Positions 55,433 to 64,000 of a stretch of 64,000 bases of DNA are shown one piece after another. Origin of the DNA: Sphingomonas mollis (GTDB lineage Bacteria; Pseudomonadota; Alphaproteobacteria; Sphingomonadales; Sphingomonadaceae); the NCBI RefSeq assembly GCF_016427505.1, contig NZ_JAELXS010000008.1, forward strand, positions 1-64,000. Reading direction: 5' to 3'. Every line of letters starts with the position of its first letter. Positions within the stretch are counted from its first letter, which is position 1. Both the position numbers and the translations under genes were made by a program. The notes under the pieces are model-generated. The model was not told the DNA's origin. It did not search any database and worked only from the letters and a program-made list of their open reading frames with translations.

Positions 55433-55801
55433 AGTCAGGACCCATTAATGTAGGTGTCGTGATTTGGTTCAGGCTCTGCAATGAGAACGGGATGAGTGAC
55501 CTTGGCTGGCGGTCCCCGTCAAGCTGGTCGCAGATACGGTAAAGCGTCTGCATGTCGAGTTATTCTAGGTCTTTAGCCAGACGAACCACATACCCACACG
55601 GGAAGGGAATGGGTCCTTAGTCGGACAGCGAAGCCCCCATCATGCGGCGGCACATGCCGAACGCAAAGACGACCATACCACTGGCAACGGTATCTCCTTA
55701 AATCTTTGCATAAAACGCGACTAGACGACGAACGCCCGCTTACTGCGGTCGCAATCCGAACACAGATAGGCCGATTTCAATCAAACATGCGCGTTCAAAC
55801 G
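55433..55801. other. Gene-poor stretch with a possible ORF remnant
   Basis: On the minus strand an ATG at 55553 opens MQTLYRICDQLDGDRQPRSL and IPFSLQSLNQIT, which reads like a real small protein for about 35 residues and then degrades into sequence antisense to the PIN-like gene. It may be the remnant of a small island gene. The rest (55554-55801) holds no gene, RNA or repeat that I can support. Confidence 0.35.
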
Positions 55802-57073
55802 TTATCTTGCGCGTGCCGTCGGCACCTCGCTTATGTTAGTCGTCCAGGAAGGCGAGCGCATTTCGGAGCGCAGCTTCCACTGTCGCTTGAACCCCTGCGA
55901 CGCCGTCACCGCCGTCCACTTGCCGAACCGCCCGTTGATGTCGTCGAGCGCCCCCATCAGTCGGGCGCGCTTGTCGGCGTCCCCCTCGAACAGCGTCCGC
56001 GGTCGCATGTCGGCAGCGACAAGATCATCCAGCATGATCCCGGCCTTGGTATAGGCGTACCCATCCCGCCACGCCCGCTCCGCCGCCCGCCGCGCCGCGG
56101 CGATCAGCTCCAGGCTGTCGTTGGTCATCGGATGCAGCGTCACCATCCGCGATCCGGCATATTGCGGCCGATCAGGCTTGTGCCGGTTGGTGTGGAAGAA
56201 CGCCGTCAGTTGGGCGGCGACCAGCCCATGATGGCGCAGCTTCTCGCCGGCGCGCAGTGCATACTGGCTGAGCGCGCCCATCATCCCGTCGAAGGTCGTC
56301 ACGGGCGTCCCGAACGACCGCGTCACTGCCATGCCCTTCCGCTGTGGCGCCACCATCTCGACCGCGGCCGACGGCACCCCACGCAGCTCGGCCACCAGCC
56401 GCTCCAGCACCACTGTCCCCACCGCTCGCGCCTGCTTCATGGGCATGTCACGCAGCGTTCCAGCGGTCATGATGCCCAGATCGATCAGCTTGCGCGCGGT
56501 GGCGCCGCCCACGCCCCAGACATCGCCGACCGGGAAGCCGTGCATGACGTCGTCGCGAAGGGCGTCATCGCGCAGATCAGCAACCCCGTTCATGCTCGGG
56601 TTCTTCTTGGCGGCGGCGTTGGCCAGCTTTGCCAGTGTCTTCGTCTCGGCGATACCGACGCACGTCGGGATGGTGGTCCACTGGCGCACCTGATCCCGCA
56701 TCGCATGGGCATGGGCGACCAGATCGCGATCCTCGAATCCAGCCAGGTCGAGGAACGTCTCGTCGATCGAGTATATCTCGAAGTCGCGGGCGAAGGCTTC
56801 ACAGGCGGCGATCACCCGCCGCTGCATGTCACCGTACAGCGTGTAGTTCGACGACAGCACCCGGATGCCATGCGCCCGCACCTTGTCGCGCAGGTGATGG
56901 ATGGGGTCGCCCATCTTGATGCCCAGCGCCTTCGCCTCGGCCGATCGGGCAATGGCACAGCCGTCGTTGTTCGACAGGACGATCACCGGCACGCCGACGA
57001 GGCTGGCATCGAACGCCCGCTCACAGGACACATAGTAGTTGTTGCAGTCGATCAGGGCGATCGGAGGGCTCAT
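55802..57073 (-). CDS. umuC: Y-family DNA polymerase, UmuC type
   Basis: The 423-residue protein has the Y-family catalytic parts: [20 protein letters not shown] with the first metal Asp, [24 protein letters not shown] with the second Asp/Glu pair, and [16 protein letters not shown] in the thumb. The C-terminal part ([14 protein letters not shown]) is UmuC-like. It copies past damaged DNA during SOS repair. The start at 57073 overlaps the umuD stop by four bases. It ends 369 bases from the PIN-like gene and is the last gene of the SOS operon. Confidence 0.93.
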   Translation of the reverse strand: MSPPIALIDCNNYYVSCERAFDASLVGVPVIVLSNNDGCAIARSAEAKALGIKMGDPIHHLRDKVRAHGIRVLSSNYTLYGDMQRRVIAACEAFARDFEIYSIDETFLDLAGFEDRDLVAHAHAMRDQVRQWTTIPTCVGIAETKTLAKLANAAAKKNPSMNGVADLRDDALRDDVMHGFPVGDVWGVGGATARKLIDLGIMTAGTLRDMPMKQARAVGTVVLERLVAELRGVPSAAVEMVAPQRKGMAVTRSFGTPVTTFDGMMGALSQYALRAGEKLRHHGLVAAQLTAFFHTNRHKPDRPQYAGSRMVTLHPMTNDSLELIAAARRAAERAWRDGYAYTKAGIMLDDLVAADMRPRTLFEGDADKRARLMGALDDINGRFGKWTAVTASQGFKRQWKLRSEMRSPSWTTNISEVPTARAR

Positions 57074-57546
57074 GCCATCTTGCGGGCAACGCCGACGACG
57101 ACGCCCCATATCTCGACGTTCTCATCCACCAGGATCTCGGTAAAGCCGTCAGCTTCCGGCACCAGCCAATGCCTGCCATCGACATAGCGCAGCCGTTTCA
57201 AGGTCCGGTCGCCGAACACCAGCGCGACGACGATCGCGCCCGACTGCGGCTTCTTCGCGCGGTTCACGACGATCAGATCGCCGTCGTTGATGCCGGCGCC
57301 TGCCATCGACTGGCCATCGACCCGCATGATGTAGCTGGCGGCGGGGTGCTCGACGAGCCAGGCGCCGAGATCGATCGGCTCCTGCATGTCATCCTGAGCG
57401 GGCGAGGGAAAACCCGCCGGCGTATCGCACAGGAAGAACGGCACCTCGTGTGGCACCAGCTCGAACGGCACATCATGAAGGGTGAGAGCGACCCTAGGAC
57501 GCCTTGTCGTCACGATCGAGAGGCGGGGCCTTGCGGGGCGCGTCAC
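57070..57546 (-). CDS. umuD: UmuD-like S24 autopeptidase
   Basis: The 158-residue protein starts at GTG and has the LexA/UmuD features: a cleavage-type Ala44-Gly45 ([12 protein letters not shown]), the catalytic Ser80 in [20 protein letters not shown] and Lys117 in RTLKRLRY. After RecA-stimulated self-cleavage, UmuD2 activates the UmuC polymerase. The GTG lies directly after the stop of the small gene upstream, and its stop overlaps the umuC start by four bases, so all three genes are coupled. Confidence 0.92.
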   Translation of the reverse strand: MTRPARPRLSIVTTRRPRVALTLHDVPFELVPHEVPFFLCDTPAGFPSPAQDDMQEPIDLGAWLVEHPAASYIMRVDGQSMAGAGINDGDLIVVNRAKKPQSGAIVVALVFGDRTLKRLRYVDGRHWLVPEADGFTEILVDENVEIWGVVVGVARKMA

Positions 57547-57750
57547 CTACAGGATCGCAGGCAGCGGAAGCTGCTGGTGGGGGACGGCCAGTACGGCCCG
57601 CGCGTCCTGCGCTGCACCCACCGCCTGCCGATAGTGGACAGTGCAGTACCGCTCAGCCTCCTCGAAGCCGATCGGCGCCCATTCGTCGGACGGATACACG
57701 TTCTCGTAAATGGCGCGGGCAGCCGCGCGCAGCTGCAGATCATGCTGCAT
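57547..57750 (-). CDS. Small protein leading the SOS operon
   Basis: The 67-residue product (MQHDLQLRAAARAIYENVYP, then SDEWAPIGFEEAERYCTVHY) is helical and starts 75 bases from the SOS box on the same strand. Its stop is directly followed by the umuD GTG. It is the first gene of the transcript and should be damage-induced. No family is recognised; its AEA-Y/aromatic pattern recurs in sphingomonads beside umuDC in my memory, but this is unverified. Confidence 0.65.
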   Translation of the reverse strand: MQHDLQLRAAARAIYENVYPSDEWAPIGFEEAERYCTVHYRQAVGAAQDARAVLAVPHQQLPLPAIL

Positions 57751-57824
57751 TTCGTCCTCCAGCAGTGGCGATCACCGCGGGGGCGGCGTGGACATAGCTA
57801 CGCGCATGACCGATTGATTCGCAA

Positions 57825-57839
57825 GAACATTGCGTGAAC
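57825..57839. promoter_or_regulatory. LexA (SOS) box, alphaproteobacterial type
   Basis: The sequence gaac-attgcgt-gaac is a perfect GAAC-N7-GAAC direct repeat, the LexA box of alphaproteobacteria (GTTC-N7-GTTC on the other strand). It lies between the divergent umuDC operon (start 57750) and the plus-strand gene at 57886, and so may control either or both. Gap to the operon's first start is 74 bases. Confidence 0.9.
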
Positions 57840-57885
57840 ATCGGTTTGATGCGATGCCGCCGGCCGACACCTGAAGGGCTCGACC

Positions 57886-58122
57886 ATGACCGATTATGAC
57901 GACAACCAACCAGCCGAGAAGCCACCGTTCGGCAAGTGGCTGCTGACCCAGCGCGATCGCGGCGACTGGGTCGATGGTATCGCCGATGCCGCCCGCGCGG
58001 ACCGGACGTTTCCGAAGAACGGCGACCCCGAGGCGGTTCGTGGCCACCTCCGCAAGCAGCAGGCTGACGGTGATGCCTTCGCGGCGATCGACGACGCCGA
58101 GAGCGACTGGATGGCAGCCTGA
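57886..58122 (+). CDS. Small acidic protein, possibly YozE-SAM-like
   Basis: The 78-residue product reads FGKWLLTQRDRGDWVDGIAD, then ARADRTFPKNGDPEAVRGHL and ends with DAFAAIDDAESDWMAA. The W-L-Q, IGD/GIAD and FP-N pattern resembles YozE-like SAM-fold proteins, but this is a weak match. It begins 47 bases after the SOS box and may be damage-regulated on this side. The next gene starts three bases after its stop. Confidence 0.6.
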   Translation: MTDYDDNQPAEKPPFGKWLLTQRDRGDWVDGIADAARADRTFPKNGDPEAVRGHLRKQQADGDAFAAIDDAESDWMAA

Positions 58123-58125
58123 CAA

Positions 58126-58533
58126 ATGATCATTGCCACGTTGATTGCCGCCGCCCTGCCCTACTTCACCTGCGACGTGATCAAGGTTCACGACGGCGAT
58201 GGGCCGCTCTGGTGCCGGTCGGGTGAGAAGATCCGTGTTGCGGGCATCCAGGCGCCCGACTTCGAGAGCGCCGAGCCGTGCCGCCGGCCGGTTGCCAGGC
58301 GAGCGAACTACACCTGCGATGATCGGGCGGCCGAACGGTCGCAGCGCATCATGTCCAGACTGACCATGGGCAAGCGGCTGTCTTGCCAGCCGACCGGCAA
58401 GAGCTTCAGTCGCATCGTTGCGCGCCGTACCCTGCCGGACGGCCGGTCACTGTCCTGCGCGGCGATTGCCGGCGGGGCAGCGATCAGGTGGGATCGTTAT
58501 TGGCGGCAATACCGGATGGGGGAATGCAACTAG
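58126..58533 (+). CDS. SNase-like protein with altered active-site residues
   Basis: The 135-residue protein starts with a short hydrophobic leader (MIIATLIAAALPYFTCDVIK) and has the staphylococcal-nuclease-like motif VIKVHDGDGPLWC and KIRVAGIQAPDFESAEPC. In active nucleases the latter reads GIDAPE; here the metal Asp is Gln and the catalytic Glu is Asp, so catalysis is doubtful. FSRIVARRTLPDGRSLSCAA retains an Arg in the expected late position. It follows the small acidic gene by three bases. Confidence 0.7.
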   Translation: MIIATLIAAALPYFTCDVIKVHDGDGPLWCRSGEKIRVAGIQAPDFESAEPCRRPVARRANYTCDDRAAERSQRIMSRLTMGKRLSCQPTGKSFSRIVARRTLPDGRSLSCAAIAGGAAIRWDRYWRQYRMGECN

Positions 58534-58584
58534 CGGTTTTGGATGCCTTACCGGCACGGCTAGTTGCCGGCCGGCCTACCGGAT

Positions 58585-58881
58585 TCAAACGTCAGGCCCC
58601 GCGTAGGGCGTGATCACTTTGTCGAGCGTAGTGATCACCCAGCCAAATCCCATCTGATACTCGCCGATGCCCGCGACCTCACCAAGCAATGACTCACGCA
58701 CCTCAGCATGCTGGTTCTTTTGAATATGCTTTCGCCAAGCGGGATCAATTGAAAACTCGCTGGGCTCAATCCCTTTCATCTGATGCCATGAAGTTGCTAA
58801 AACCGCCGCATGATCAATTGACCATGCGAACACGACCTGCGTCGGGTGCGCAGCACTCTCAAGTATGTAAACTTTCATCAA
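58585..58881 (-). CDS. Hypothetical protein
   Basis: The 98-residue product (KVYILESAAHPTQVVFAWSI, then WHQMKGIEPSEFSIDPAWRK and GEYQMGFGWVITTLDKVITP) is a compact mixed alpha/beta sequence without signal or membrane segments. I recognise no family. It converges with the SNase-like gene. Upstream of its start the DNA becomes AT-rich. Confidence 0.55.
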   Translation of the reverse strand: MMKVYILESAAHPTQVVFAWSIDHAAVLATSWHQMKGIEPSEFSIDPAWRKHIQKNQHAEVRESLLGEVAGIGEYQMGFGWVITTLDKVITPYAGPDV

Positions 58882-58976
58882 TTCATCTCATTAACGTTAT
58901 TGGTTTAAAAGCAATAACTACAATCTTAATAAGATGCGGCTGGATTTTGTATATTAGGATAAAGTTTTTGAATTAA

Positions 58977-59202
58977 TCATCTTGTTAACTCTAGAAGATT
59001 CTCGCTGTCAGCAAACCGCTTTGTTAGTTTGCCTCCCCTTAACGCATCGGAATACCCATCGTTAACAGCGTCAAATGCGGCATGAGGGCCGAGAAGTGTG
59101 ACCACTGACAATGCATCGTCCTTCCTGAGCCGCGCGTATCAAAGACACCGGGTCTGGAACGACCGCCTCACCGTCAGGCCCTTTATACTGCGATGCTATC
59201 AT
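58977..59202 (-). pseudogene. Small frameshifted gene
   Basis: On the minus strand an ATG at 59202 opens MIASQYKGPDGEAVVPDPVS and LIRAAQE in one frame; the frame then shifts within a gga repeat near 59116-59124, and the next frame reads DDALSVVTLLGPHAAFDAVN, then DGYSDALRGGKLTKRFADSE and ENLLELTR-stop at 58977. Removing one G joins them into a 75-codon protein; 226 bases equals 75 codons plus one. Product unknown; no homologue recognised. Confidence 0.5.
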
Positions 59203-59397
59203 TCTAACCGCTTCTATAGGAACTGAACGTTAGCCTAGTCTGCAGGTCGACTAGCTGTCATTTGAGCCTTAGACGGACTGACATCATAGCGTCCCGCTAT
59301 CCCGGGTGAGCGACGTACGACCCGGAATAGCATGCTCGTTTTCGGATCTGCGAATCCAACATCTTGAGGTCCGGGGACTTCGTGTTAGGGTTACGCC

Positions 59398-62300
59398 ATG
59401 GGGGACATGACTGGCAATTTCGCGTTCTTAACGGCTCATAGTCCTCAATTGACCAAATTGGGTCAATTGGCTGAACGCTATTTTGCAGACGACCCGCCGG
59501 CCGGATTAATCAAGTTAAGGCAGTTTGCAGAAATCACGGCCAAGAGCGTTGCTGCTCGCCATGCCTTACTACCGATTCAAACGGTGTCGTTCGATGATGT
59601 ACTGCGGAGGTTGCGCGCTCGATCGATCCTGCCTCGTGAAATTGCCGATCTTTTCTATCATCTGAAGCGCACTGGAAACGCAGCGGTTCACGAGGATTTG
59701 GGCAGCGCGGGTGATTTACTGACGTCGCTGAAAATCGCCCGCGAGATCGGCATCTGGTTCCACCGGAGCTATGAGGGGCACCCCAATTTTAAGCCGGGTC
59801 CATTCGTCCCGCCGGTGCCGCCCACCAATGTCGGCAAGGTGCTCGCGGACGAAATGGCGCAATTGAAAAAAGCTATCGCCGCGAGCGCGAATAGTGAGGC
59901 GAAGGCTGTCCTAGCCGCGCAGGGCGCCGAGAAACGGCGGGCGCTCAGCGAGGATCAGGCGGAGCGGGACGCACGGGACAAGGCGTTCTGGGAGAACTAC
60001 GCAGTCGAGACCGAAGCGGCCTTACGCACAGCGGAAGCCGCTCTCGCGAGCATGCATGGACGCGCTGCTACCACCCCGCCTCAGCAACTTGACCTGTTGG
60101 CGAACCTCGCGGGCGAGGGTGCGAAGCGGGTCGAACTGGATGAGCAGACGACGCGGGTTCTCATCGACGATCGGCTGCGGGCGGCCGGCTGGACGGTTGA
60201 TAGTGCAGTGCTCAGGCATGCGCTCGGCGCAAGACCTGACTATGTCACGCCGATCGCGATTGCGGAGTGGCCGACCAATAGCGGTCCCGTCGACTATGCC
60301 CTGTTCATCAAAGGGCGCTGTGTCGGCGTGATCGAGGCGAAGCGGCAAACCAGCGATGTGCCCGGCCGGATCGGTCAGGCCAAGCGGTACGCTCGCGACA
60401 TTACGTTGACGCCCGACGAGTTGCCACCCGGCGGCCCTTTGATCGAAAACGAGGACCGTTTTCAGATACCCTTCGTCTTTGCCACTAACGGCCGCGCCTA
60501 TGTGAAGCAGCTCGCGACCAAGTCCGGTACCTGGTTCTGGGATGCCCGTGTTCCTGGCGAGCCGCCACGCGCGTTAGTCGACTGGTTCTCGCCCCGCGAT
60601 CTAAGCGAGCGGCTGGAGCAGAACATCGGCGTTGAGCTTGGCATCGTCGGCGAACGCGAACTTGGCGTCACTGGCCTGCGCCCCTATCAGCGTGATGCCA
60701 TCACAGCGGTCGAGAACGCCATTGCCGGTGGCCGGCACCAGATACTCTTGGCAATGGCCACCGGCACCGGCAAGACCCGCCTCGCTATCGCGCTGATGTA
60801 TGAGCTGCTTCGTACACAACGTTTCCGCCGCATTCTATTTCTCGTAGATCGCAATGCGCTTGGCCGCCAAACACGAGATGCGATGAGCACCACCGACACG
60901 AGTGGGTTCTACAAGTTCGATCAAGTTTTCCCGGTAGCCGACATGGCGCGCAAGTTCCCTGAGGCGACCGATCGAGTCCAGGTCGCCACCGTCCAAGCAA
61001 TGATTTACCGTGTCTTTGACAATCCCGGCGCCGATCACCCCACCCCCGGTACCTACGACCTTGTGATCGTCGATGAAGCGCATCGCGGCTACACGCTTGA
61101 CGCGGAACTGCGGGAGGACGATCTCGGTTTCCGAAATCTAGAAGATTACCTGTCGGCCTATCGCCGCGTGCTCGACTATTTCGATGCTACCAAGGTTGCG
61201 CTGACCGCTACGCCCGCGCTCCACACTCGTGACATCTTCGGCGCGCCCGTCTTCCGCTACGGCTATCGTCAAGCGGTGATCGACGGCTATCTGATCGACC
61301 ACCGCCCGCCGCGCCGCATCACCACTGCGCTCAGCCAGACCGGGATCAGCTTCGAGCAGGGTGAGGAGGTCACGATCTTCGACCCGCGCACCGGCGAGGT
61401 CGACCTGTTCGACCTCGAGGACCAGGTCGATTTCGAGATCGCGCAGTTCAACAAGCAGGTCCACACCCGCGCCTTCAACCGCGCGGTCGCCGAGGCCATC
61501 GCCGCCGAATGCCCGCCCGACCAGCCCGGCAAGACGCTGCTGTTCGCCGCGCGCGACGACCATGCCGACATCCTCGTCGACGAACTCCGCGCCGCGCTCA
61601 TCGCCGAATACGGCCCGCAACCGCACGACATCGTCGAGAAGATTACCGGCTCGATCGACAAGCCGCTCGACCGCATCAAGGCGTTCAAGAACGATCCGCG
61701 CCCGAAATACGTCGTGACCGTCGACCTGCTCACCACCGGCATCGACGTCCCCGCGATTACCAACCTGGTGTTCGTCCGCCGCGTCAACAGCCGCATCCTC
61801 TACGACCAGATGATCGGCCGGGCGACGCGCCGCTGCGACGAGATCGCCAAGGAGTATTTCCGCATCTTCGACGCAGTCGACATCTACGCCAACCTCCAGG
61901 AGGTCACCGACATGCGCCCGGTCGTGGTCGATCCCGGCCTGACCTTCGGAACGCTTGTCGGCGACCTCGAGCGCGCCGCCACCGACGAGGACCGCGCCTT
62001 TGTCCGCGATCAGATCGTCGTCAAACTACGCCAGCGCATCAAATACATCAGCGACGATCGCCGCGAGGCGCTCGAACTCGTCGTCGGCCCACTCGGTGAC
62101 TTGGCCGACCGGCTGAAGGACGCGCCCGTCGCCGACACCATCGCGCTCTTCCGCCAGCACCCGTCGCTCGCCACCGTGCTTGATGCCGCCAACCCCGCGC
62201 GCACCAGCGACGGTATCTACATCTCCGACCACGACGACGAACTCGTCTCGATCGAGGATGATTTCGGCGAGAAGGCGACGCCCGGCGATTATATCGAGAG

Positions 62301-62787
62301 CTTCGAGGCGTATGTCCGCGACAACATGAATGCGGTTCCGGCAATGATCGCCGCCACCCAGCGCCCGCGCGAGCTGACCCGCAAAGAGCTGAAGGAACTC
62401 GCCATCCTCCTAGACGCCAAAGGCTTCTCCGAGGCGAGCCTCCGCCGCGCTTACGGCAGTGCGCGCAATGCCGACATCGCTGCGCACATCATCGGCTTCG
62501 TCCGCCAGGCCGCGCTCGGAGACCCGCTCGTCGCGTATGAAACGCGCGTCGACAACGGCGTGCAGCGCATCATCGCCAGTCGTACCTGGACCGCCAAGCA
62601 GAAGCAGTGGCTCGCCCGGATCGGCCGTGTCCTGCGCGCGCAACCGGTGGGCGATCCCGAGATTCTCTCGGACCCCCTATTCGCACAACATGGCGGCTTT
62701 GCAGTAGTCGACCGCGAGTTCGATTCCGGGCTAGGGGAGGTGCTCAAAGACCTGAACGTCGCGATCTGGGAGACCCGCGCGGCATGA
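59398..62787 (+). CDS. hsdR: Type I restriction enzyme subunit R
   Basis: HsdR translocates DNA and cuts it far from the recognition site, working with HsdM and HsdS. The 1129-residue protein has an N-terminal DUF4145-like region (KLRQFAEITAKSVAARHALL, as in EcoEI-type R subunits), a nuclease region with VDYALFIKGRCVGVIEAKRQ (the E-x-K motif) near residue 315, helicase motif I MATGTGKTRLAIAL near 452-460, DEAH (VDEAHRGYTL) near 558, and motif VI QMIGRATRRCDEI near 806. It begins at ATG 59398. hsdM follows after 13 bases. GC at third positions rises sharply after about 61.2 kb. Confidence 0.95.
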   Translation: MGDMTGNFAFLTAHSPQLTKLGQLAERYFADDPPAGLIKLRQFAEITAKSVAARHALLPIQTVSFDDVLRRLRARSILPREIADLFYHLKRTGNAAVHEDLGSAGDLLTSLKIAREIGIWFHRSYEGHPNFKPGPFVPPVPPTNVGKVLADEMAQLKKAIAASANSEAKAVLAAQGAEKRRALSEDQAERDARDKAFWENYAVETEAALRTAEAALASMHGRAATTPPQQLDLLANLAGEGAKRVELDEQTTRVLIDDRLRAAGWTVDSAVLRHALGARPDYVTPIAIAEWPTNSGPVDYALFIKGRCVGVIEAKRQTSDVPGRIGQAKRYARDITLTPDELPPGGPLIENEDRFQIPFVFATNGRAYVKQLATKSGTWFWDARVPGEPPRALVDWFSPRDLSERLEQNIGVELGIVGERELGVTGLRPYQRDAITAVENAIAGGRHQILLAMATGTGKTRLAIALMYELLRTQRFRRILFLVDRNALGRQTRDAMSTTDTSGFYKFDQVFPVADMARKFPEATDRVQVATVQAMIYRVFDNPGADHPTPGTYDLVIVDEAHRGYTLDAELREDDLGFRNLEDYLSAYRRVLDYFDATKVALTATPALHTRDIFGAPVFRYGYRQAVIDGYLIDHRPPRRITTALSQTGISFEQGEEVTIFDPRTGEVDLFDLEDQVDFEIAQFNKQVHTRAFNRAVAEAIAAECPPDQPGKTLLFAARDDHADILVDELRAALIAEYGPQPHDIVEKITGSIDKPLDRIKAFKNDPRPKYVVTVDLLTTGIDVPAITNLVFVRRVNSRILYDQMIGRATRRCDEIAKEYFRIFDAVDIYANLQEVTDMRPVVVDPGLTFGTLVGDLERAATDEDRAFVRDQIVVKLRQRIKYISDDRREALELVVGPLGDLADRLKDAPVADTIALFRQHPSLATVLDAANPARTSDGIYISDHDDELVSIEDDFGEKATPGDYIESFEAYVRDNMNAVPAMIAATQRPRELTRKELKELAILLDAKGFSEASLRRAYGSARNADIAAHIIGFVRQAALGDPLVAYETRVDNGVQRIIASRTWTAKQKQWLARIGRVLRAQPVGDPEILSDPLFAQHGGFAVVDREFDSGLGEVLKDLNVAIWETRAA

Positions 62788-62800
62788 CGAAAGATCCCGT

Positions 62801-64000
62801 ATGAATCCCTCCGCCGACCTGGTGAACAAGCTGTGGCGCCTGTGTGCGCTGCTCCGCAAGGATGGCGTAACCTACCAGCAATATGTCACCGAGCTCACCT
62901 ATCTGCTGTTTCTCAAGATGGCGTCCGAGCAGAAGGATGAGAGCCGCATCCCCGAGCAGTATCGCTGGAGCGCGTTGAAATCTGCAAATGAGACCGAGGT
63001 CCTGACGCGCTACCGCCAGGCGCTGATCGATCTGGGCGACGGTACCAAGATCGCCGACCGCTCGATCGTCGCGATCTTCCAAAATGCCGCGACGATCGTC
63101 CGTGAGCCCGTCAACCTGCGCAAGCTCATCGACGCGATCGACGGCCTGCACTGGTATAGCGAGGAGCGCGATGCGTTCGGCGATGCCTATGAGGGCTTGC
63201 TCCAGAAGATGGCGGAGGAAACCAAGCGCGGAGCTGGCCAGTATTTCACACCGCGCGTCCTGATCGACGTGATCGTCCATCTGATGCAACCCGAGCCGGG
63301 CGAGGTCATCCAGGATCCGGCGGCCGGCACCGGCGGCTTCCTTATTGCCGCCGACCGCTACATGCGCGCAATCACCGACGATTATTTCACCCTGTCGCCC
63401 AAGCAGCAGGCGTTCCAACTTAATCAGGCGATGCGCGGCATCGAGAACGTGCCCGACACCTTCCGTCTGCTCCAGATGAACCTGCATCTGCACAATATCG
63501 ACCCCGATCACCTCGATCTGGCCGATACGCTAAGCCCGCGCGGCGCGGCGGCGAAATACAAGAATGCGGACCTGATCCTTACCAACCCGCCGTTCGGACC
63601 GGCTGGCGGTCCGCCGACGCGCGACGATCTGACGATCACAGATCGTGTCTCGTCCTATCAACTCCCCTTCGTCGAGCACGTCATCCGCTCGCTGAAGCTC
63701 GGCGGCCGGGCGGCGGTTATCGTGCCCGACAACATCCTGTTTGACGACGGCAAGGGCAAGCTCCTGCGCCAGCGCCTGATGAGCTGGTGCAACCTCCACA
63801 CCATCCTGCGCCTGCCGATTGGCATCTTCTACGCGCAGGGCGTTAAGACTAACGTCCTCTTCTTCACCCGCTCAGACAAAGAGGCACCGCTTGAGGACGC
63901 GACCCAAGCTGTATGGATCTACGACGCCCGCGCCAACATGCCGAGCTACGGCAAAAACAGACCGTTCGGTATGTCCGACCTCGACGATTTCGTTGCGGCG
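62801..64000 (+). CDS. hsdM: Type I restriction enzyme subunit M, N-terminal part
   Basis: HsdM methylates adenine at the site recognised by HsdS. The 400 residues in view have the N-terminal helical domain (VNKLWRLCALLRKDGVTYQQ), then AGQYFTPRVLIDVIV at 146-160, motif I DPAAGTGGFLIAA at 172-184 (SAM binding) and motif IV NPPFG at 262-266 (catalytic). The frame stays open to the last base, so the C terminus and any hsdS lie outside. It starts 13 bases after the hsdR stop, as in an hsdRMS operon. Confidence 0.94.
   Translation, partial: MNPSADLVNKLWRLCALLRKDGVTYQQYVTELTYLLFLKMASEQKDESRIPEQYRWSALKSANETEVLTRYRQALIDLGDGTKIADRSIVAIFQNAATIVREPVNLRKLIDAIDGLHWYSEERDAFGDAYEGLLQKMAEETKRGAGQYFTPRVLIDVIVHLMQPEPGEVIQDPAAGTGGFLIAADRYMRAITDDYFTLSPKQQAFQLNQAMRGIENVPDTFRLLQMNLHLHNIDPDHLDLADTLSPRGAAAKYKNADLILTNPPFGPAGGPPTRDDLTITDRVSSYQLPFVEHVIRSLKLGGRAAVIVPDNILFDDGKGKLLRQRLMSWCNLHTILRLPIGIFYAQGVKTNVLFFTRSDKEAPLEDATQAVWIYDARANMPSYGKNRPFGMSDLDDFVAA

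Noticed and set aside
55194..55553. A 119-codon minus-strand ORF starting MQTLYRICDQLD
   Set aside because: Only the first 35 residues look natural; the rest is antisense to the PIN-like gene, so a full gene call is not supported.
51151..64000. Integrase or second tRNA end that would prove an island
   Set aside because: I found neither; the island idea is kept only as a finding, not as an annotated element.

Overview
The window reads as chromosomal DNA of a sphingomonad-type alphaproteobacterium (Sphingomonas or a close relative). The evidence is very high GC with strong G/C third positions over most of the length, large TonB-dependent receptors, a PEPxxWA-CTERM protein, an H+-pyrophosphatase next to thiL and nusB, the bolA/J-domain/cobS/cobT neighbourhood, a giant NAD-glutamate dehydrogenase and a GAAC-N7-GAAC SOS box. 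No species can be named from sequence alone.

Layout. 1-6.4 kb: tail of a chemotaxis receptor, a membrane helix-hairpin-helix protein, an AT-richer lipoprotein gene, purD and xseA back to back with overlapping start codons, a DUF2093 gene, an M23 peptidase lipoprotein and a small exported protein. 6.5-11.2 kb: a TonB receptor, a TPR/aspartyl-hydroxylase protein and a small Cys-rich exported protein. 11.2-21.1 kb: clpB with a candidate heat-shock promoter, and three exported peptidase-like proteins (M16, DUF885, S9). 21.2-27.7 kb: hppA, thiL, nusB, a PEPxxWA-CTERM protein, hisD and hisG, all on the minus strand. 27.7-32 kb: a DUF2332 protein, a hydrolase/NUDIX/GST run, bolA and a J-domain gene. 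32-36.7 kb: a seven-gene minus-strand run (SRPBCC, three VOC-type genes of which one is frameshifted, a tandem DUF1428, a GST, a 34-codon ORF), divergent from an HxlR regulator carrying an SCP2-like tail. 36.7-41.4 kb: cobS and cobT with a Phd/PIN toxin-antitoxin pair between them, a MipA/OmpV protein and a ribbon-helix-helix protein. 41.3-45 kb: a Fur-box-preceded siderophore receptor and a PepSY membrane protein. 45-51 kb: NAD-glutamate dehydrogenase and a PAS-type protein.

A tRNA-Thr(CGT) at 51075-51150 marks a change of character. Everything to its right is accessory in look: an MFS pseudogene remnant, small ORFs, a lower-GC divergent four-gene cluster (zinc-ribbon/HEPN-like protein and a membrane protein on one side, an XRE-ImmA/IrrE protease and a PIN-like protein on the other), an SOS-boxed orf-umuD-umuC operon, a degenerate nuclease-like gene, a frameshifted small gene, and a type I restriction system (hsdR complete, hsdM running off the end). 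This resembles a tRNA-anchored genomic island with defence content, although no integrase or second attachment site lies in view.

The strongest candidates for something undescribed are the divergent cluster at 52478-55432, the toxin-antitoxin pair nested in cobS-cobT, and the HxlR-SCP2-linked operon at 32077-35875. Annotations rest on reading motifs by eye; no database search was run.
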